Shown here: positions 62,011-64,000 of the stretch, piece after piece
Layout: each line of letters opens with the position of its first letter
Numbering within the stretch: the first letter of the stretch is position 1
Assembly: GCF_010669225.1 (NCBI RefSeq)
Contig: NZ_CP048627.1
Location: 1,315,292-1,379,291 of the forward strand
Length of the DNA stretch: 64,000 nt
Reading direction: 5' to 3'
DNA from: Megamonas funiformis
Lineage (GTDB): Bacteria; Bacillota; Negativicutes; Selenomonadales; Selenomonadaceae
Made by a program: the position numbers and the translations under genes
Notes under the pieces: model-generated
Told to the model about the DNA's origin: nothing
Seen by the model: the letters and a program-made list of their open reading frames with translations, nothing else
The model's database searches: none

Positions 62011-62260
62011 ACAGTGGAGAATGTTCGGATTAGATGAAAATTATACTGGCGATTTGAGAACAGTTAAAATTAATACAGCAATAACTTTTAAAGAAAAACT
62101 ATCATTTGCTATAGCTACACCAGCATCAGATTCAGAAGCAAATTTAATATCTGTTGTAAAATCAACATCAACAGAATTAAATAATATTATTGTAAATATT
62201 AAAGGTGTCGTTACTGGAGGAAGTAATGGTCAAATTAGAGTGTTTTTTGTAGGAAAATAA
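62011..62260 (+). CDS. Silent tail-fibre C-terminal cassette A
   Basis: From the site ACAGTGGAGA (62011-62020) the frame reads QWRMFGLDENYTGDLRT and on for 82 residues to GQIRVFFVGK and stop. It has no promoter, no ribosome site and no fibre N-terminus. The site differs by one base from the others. It ends exactly where cassette B, on the other strand, ends. Confidence 0.75.
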
Positions 62261-62480
62261 TTATTTACTTAATATAAACCATCTAAAAGTTTGAGGATTT
62301 TCTTTGAACCTAAAAATAATGTTAGTTGGTGTTACATCTGCTACACCTAAAAAATAACCTATTCCATCATTTTCGAAGCTAGATATACCATCACAGGCAT
62401 TACAATATAATAATTGTTTTATTGTAATATTTGTCGGTATATTTACTAATTTATCACTACCTACAATTAATCCCCACTGT
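62261..62480 (-). CDS. Silent tail-fibre C-terminal cassette B
   Basis: From the minus-strand site ACAGTGGGGA (62480-62471) the frame reads QWGLIVGSDKLVNIPTNI and on for 72 residues to FRWFILSK and stop. It is tail-to-tail with A and head-to-head with C, whose site is 14 bp away. Confidence 0.78.
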
Positions 62481-62494
62481 TGATGTATCAACCT

Positions 62495-62732
62495 ACAGTG
62501 GGGATGTGCATTTACAGCATTTAGCAAAGATAACATAATAAGTGTTAATCTTCCTATAAGTTCCAAAACACTTGCTATAACAACAAATATATTAAAAAAA
62601 TCACCATCTACACCTCAAGCGATATCAAATGCTTTTATGGATAATAGCCAAACTGTTAATACATTTTCTATTTGCCATAATTTGGGAAATGAAAAATATG
62701 CTGTTTTATATGCTACTATTTCATATCTTTAA
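62495..62732 (+). CDS. Silent tail-fibre C-terminal cassette C
   Basis: From the site at 62495-62504 the frame reads QWGCAFTAFSKDNIISVNLP and on for 78 residues to YAVLYATISYL; the TAA ends at 62732. The site shares 12 bases, CTACAGTGGGGA, with that of the expressed fibre gene. The next site begins on the very next base. Confidence 0.78.
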
Positions 62733-62952
62733 ACAGTGGGGATATTTTAAACTTGAAGATAATCAGAAAGATGTAGAAAATATAATTTCTTTACCATTAA
62801 CTGTTAAAAATAATTATTTAACATGGGTTAATAAACATGGAACTTTAATTTATACTAATATGTTTTATACAGTAGCTCCAGATAAAACTAATTTTAGATT
62901 TTATACAAACACTGTAGGAGGATATATGTGGGGTAGCATAGGTTTCATATAA
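62733..62952 (+). CDS. Silent tail-fibre C-terminal cassette D
   Basis: From the site at 62733-62742 the frame reads QWGYFKLEDNQKDVENIISL and on for 72 residues to YMWGSIGFI; the TAA ends at 62952, one base before the next site. An upstream extension in the same frame is a by-product of cassette C and is not fibre-like. Confidence 0.78.
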
Positions 62953-63187
62953 ACAGTGGGGATTATTAATATTAAAAAAAGACCATACGCAAGAGCCAGA
63001 TAGTAATTATGTGCAAGAATCGTTAAATTTGCCAATTAGTTTAAAAATAGTAGTATGCGGAATATCTACATGTAATGTCTTAATAAATACTTATTGTTAT
63101 ATTCATGCTACATTGCCCACTTTAACAATAGGAAGAAATCCATATAATGCAGATACAAAACACTACTATCTAATTGTCGGAAAATAA
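62953..63187 (+). CDS. Silent tail-fibre C-terminal cassette E
   Basis: From the site at 62953-62962 the frame reads QWGLLILKKDHTQEPDSNYV and on for 77 residues to HYYLIVGK and TAA at 63187. It abuts the stop codon of the expressed fibre gene. Inversion between this site and that at 63428-63437 would exchange E with the expressed end. Confidence 0.78.
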
Positions 63188-63814
63188 TTAACTTCCTATA
63201 AACACCGATATTCCACTAACACCTGTAGGTGCTAGCTCCCCTGTTTGTTCTGTTCCATTAGGATATGCTCCATAAATATAACAAGAATTAATATCTTTGT
63301 TTTTTATAATTAAATTATAAAAATATCCTGTATAATCAAAAGCCCAATAAAAATATAAATTATTTTTAAATGCTATTGGAAATGTAAAAGTATTATTTTT
63401 CCCTTGTTCTACATTTGTAACAAACATTCCCCACTGTAGAATTAGTCCGCCAAATAATTTTCCTAAGCAAATATAACCATTTTGAGCTATCAACCAATTA
63501 ACACCTAAAAAACTTCCACTACTACTTACACCTGTTTCTTCTGTGCCTGCTAATTTAGATATCAATTTAAATACCATAGTTGTTACAAATTTTTGTACCC
63601 ATCTTGTACTTGCTATTTTATTTGAATTATCATCATCAGGCGGATCTTCACCTATTACATCAGTTTTAACAACTTCGTTTAGATTAATTTCATTTGTTGT
63701 TCCATCACCTTTAGTAATAGTTATTTTGTTGTCTGCACCAGTTATATTAGATACAAACTTACTAAAAATCTTTTTTGTAAATAATGCTAATCCGTTAGCA
63801 TCTAAAAACTTCAT
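63188..63814 (-). CDS. Tail fibre protein with switchable C-terminus (expressed form)
   Basis: 208 residues. The constant part (1-126) starts MKFLDANGLALFTKKIFSKFVSNI, a common tail-fibre opening, and includes NKIASTRWVQKFVT, then leads into GGLILQWGMF at the site 63437-63428. The variable part (127-208) is QWGMFVTNVEQGKNNTFTFPIAFKNNLYFYWAF... VFIGS. The 'QWG...tFPiaF' type of end is found in gp53-like fibre tips that bind the host. GGAGG ribosome site. Exchange at the site would replace only the receptor-binding tip. Confidence 0.8.
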   Translation of the reverse strand: MKFLDANGLALFTKKIFSKFVSNITGADNKITITKGDGTTNEINLNEVVKTDVIGEDPPDDDNSNKIASTRWVQKFVTTMVFKLISKLAGTEETGVSSSGSFLGVNWLIAQNGYICLGKLFGGLILQWGMFVTNVEQGKNNTFTFPIAFKNNLYFYWAFDYTGYFYNLIIKNKDINSCYIYGAYPNGTEQTGELAPTGVSGISVFIGS

Positions 63815-64000
63815 GTACTACACCTCCATTAATAAATATGTTTTCCATTTCACTAGAATTAATACATTCATCTCCAGATGGTTCAGGATATAAACCACTA
63901 TTTAAATACAAGTCATCAATAGTATCTGTATCAATGGCAGAATTTAAACTATATACTGTTATATATCCATCTCCTTTATTGAGAAAAATATCTATTATTG
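63795..64000 (-). CDS. Tail protein, C-terminal end only
   Basis: An open frame from the right edge to TAA at 63795-63797 reads IIDIFLNKGDGYITVYSLNSAIDTDTI and DDLYLNSGLYPEPSGDE, ending GGVVHEVFRC. It overlaps the fibre gene start by 20 bases, so it is the previous gene of the tail operon. Too short to assign. Confidence 0.6.
   Translation of the reverse strand, partial: IIDIFLNKGDGYITVYSLNSAIDTDTIDDLYLNSGLYPEPSGDECINSSEMENIFINGGVVHEVFRC

Larger units (their letters stand above)
62011..63437. repeat. Shufflon array with six 10-bp recombination sites
   Basis: ACAGTGGGGA lies at 62495, 62733 and 62953 (plus) and at 62471-62480 and 63428-63437 (minus); ACAGTGGAGA lies at 62011 (plus). In every case it is read as CAG TGG GGA (Gln-Trp-Gly) or its one-base variant, so any exchange keeps the frame. 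Flanking bases differ beyond the core. Coding ends of neighbouring cassettes touch with no spare DNA. Confidence 0.82.

Noticed and set aside
62629-62730. N-terminal extension of cassette D as a membrane protein
   Set aside because: The hydrophobic stretch is the other frame of cassette C, which has a clean fibre-like reading ending at 62732.
62011-63814. Diversity-generating retroelement acting on the tail fibre
   Set aside because: No reverse transcriptase gene, no template/variable repeat pair differing at adenines; the variation is by whole cassettes.

Overview
The window (about one third GC) looks like a chromosome segment of a Negativicutes bacterium close to Megamonas, carrying most of a prophage. 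Evidence for the host is a Firmicutes-type gene set (purECFMN, RemA, gmk, rpoZ, coaBC, RqcH), strong AGGAGG ribosome sites, low GC, and a stand-alone IMP cyclohydrolase. The genus is inferred from gene content; no search could be run. The lysis genes of the prophage include a spanin-like pair, which fits a host with an outer membrane.

Host part (1-21.6 kb). A purine operon, purE-purC-purF-purM-purN-IMP cyclohydrolase-purD, is read leftwards and purD runs off the window. Divergent from it are lysC (with an internal start for the regulatory subunit) and thrC. A folded leader (9987-10136) precedes a DUF47/PhoU-like gene and a PiT phosphate permease. Then come a uridine-kinase-like nucleoside kinase, a broken exported-protein gene, proC, the block dapF-yicC-remA-gmk-rpoZ-coaBC, and rqcH.

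Prophage (about 21.6 kb to beyond the right edge). The left end has a tyrosine integrase, an exported zinc-site protein, a DUF2971 protein, a membrane-anchored Mrr-type nuclease and a ribbon-helix-helix regulator that faces a second, small one across an operator with repeated AGTTCAT boxes. The rightward early block (26.2-38.1 kb) holds HTH proteins, a LysM protein, a YqaJ exonuclease plus RecT, a TubR-like/TubZ-like (phage tubulin) pair followed by phased repeats, a replication initiator with in-gene iterons, a helicase-loader-like protein, many small proteins, SSB and a probable late regulator. A small acetyltransferase/antitoxin-like pair bounded by two matching terminators separates early from late genes.

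The late block is read leftwards from the right edge to 39.1 kb: tail fibre, lysis genes (holin, GH25 lysozyme, overlapping spanin-like pair), then a 141-239-643-4348 residue series resembling the T7 gp13-14-15-16 ejection proteins. The 4348-residue protein joins a lytic transglycosylase, a DarB-like helicase, a DNA methyltransferase and two HExxH sites. A second open frame with its own ribosome site is nested inside it.

The most striking system is at 60.3-63.8 kb: a tyrosine recombinase next to a compact array of five silent tail-fibre C-terminal cassettes in both orientations, plus the expressed one. Each starts at the same 10-base site (ACAGTGGGGA, one base different in one cassette) and all are in the same reading phase. 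This has the layout of a tail-fibre shufflon that would switch host range by DNA inversion.
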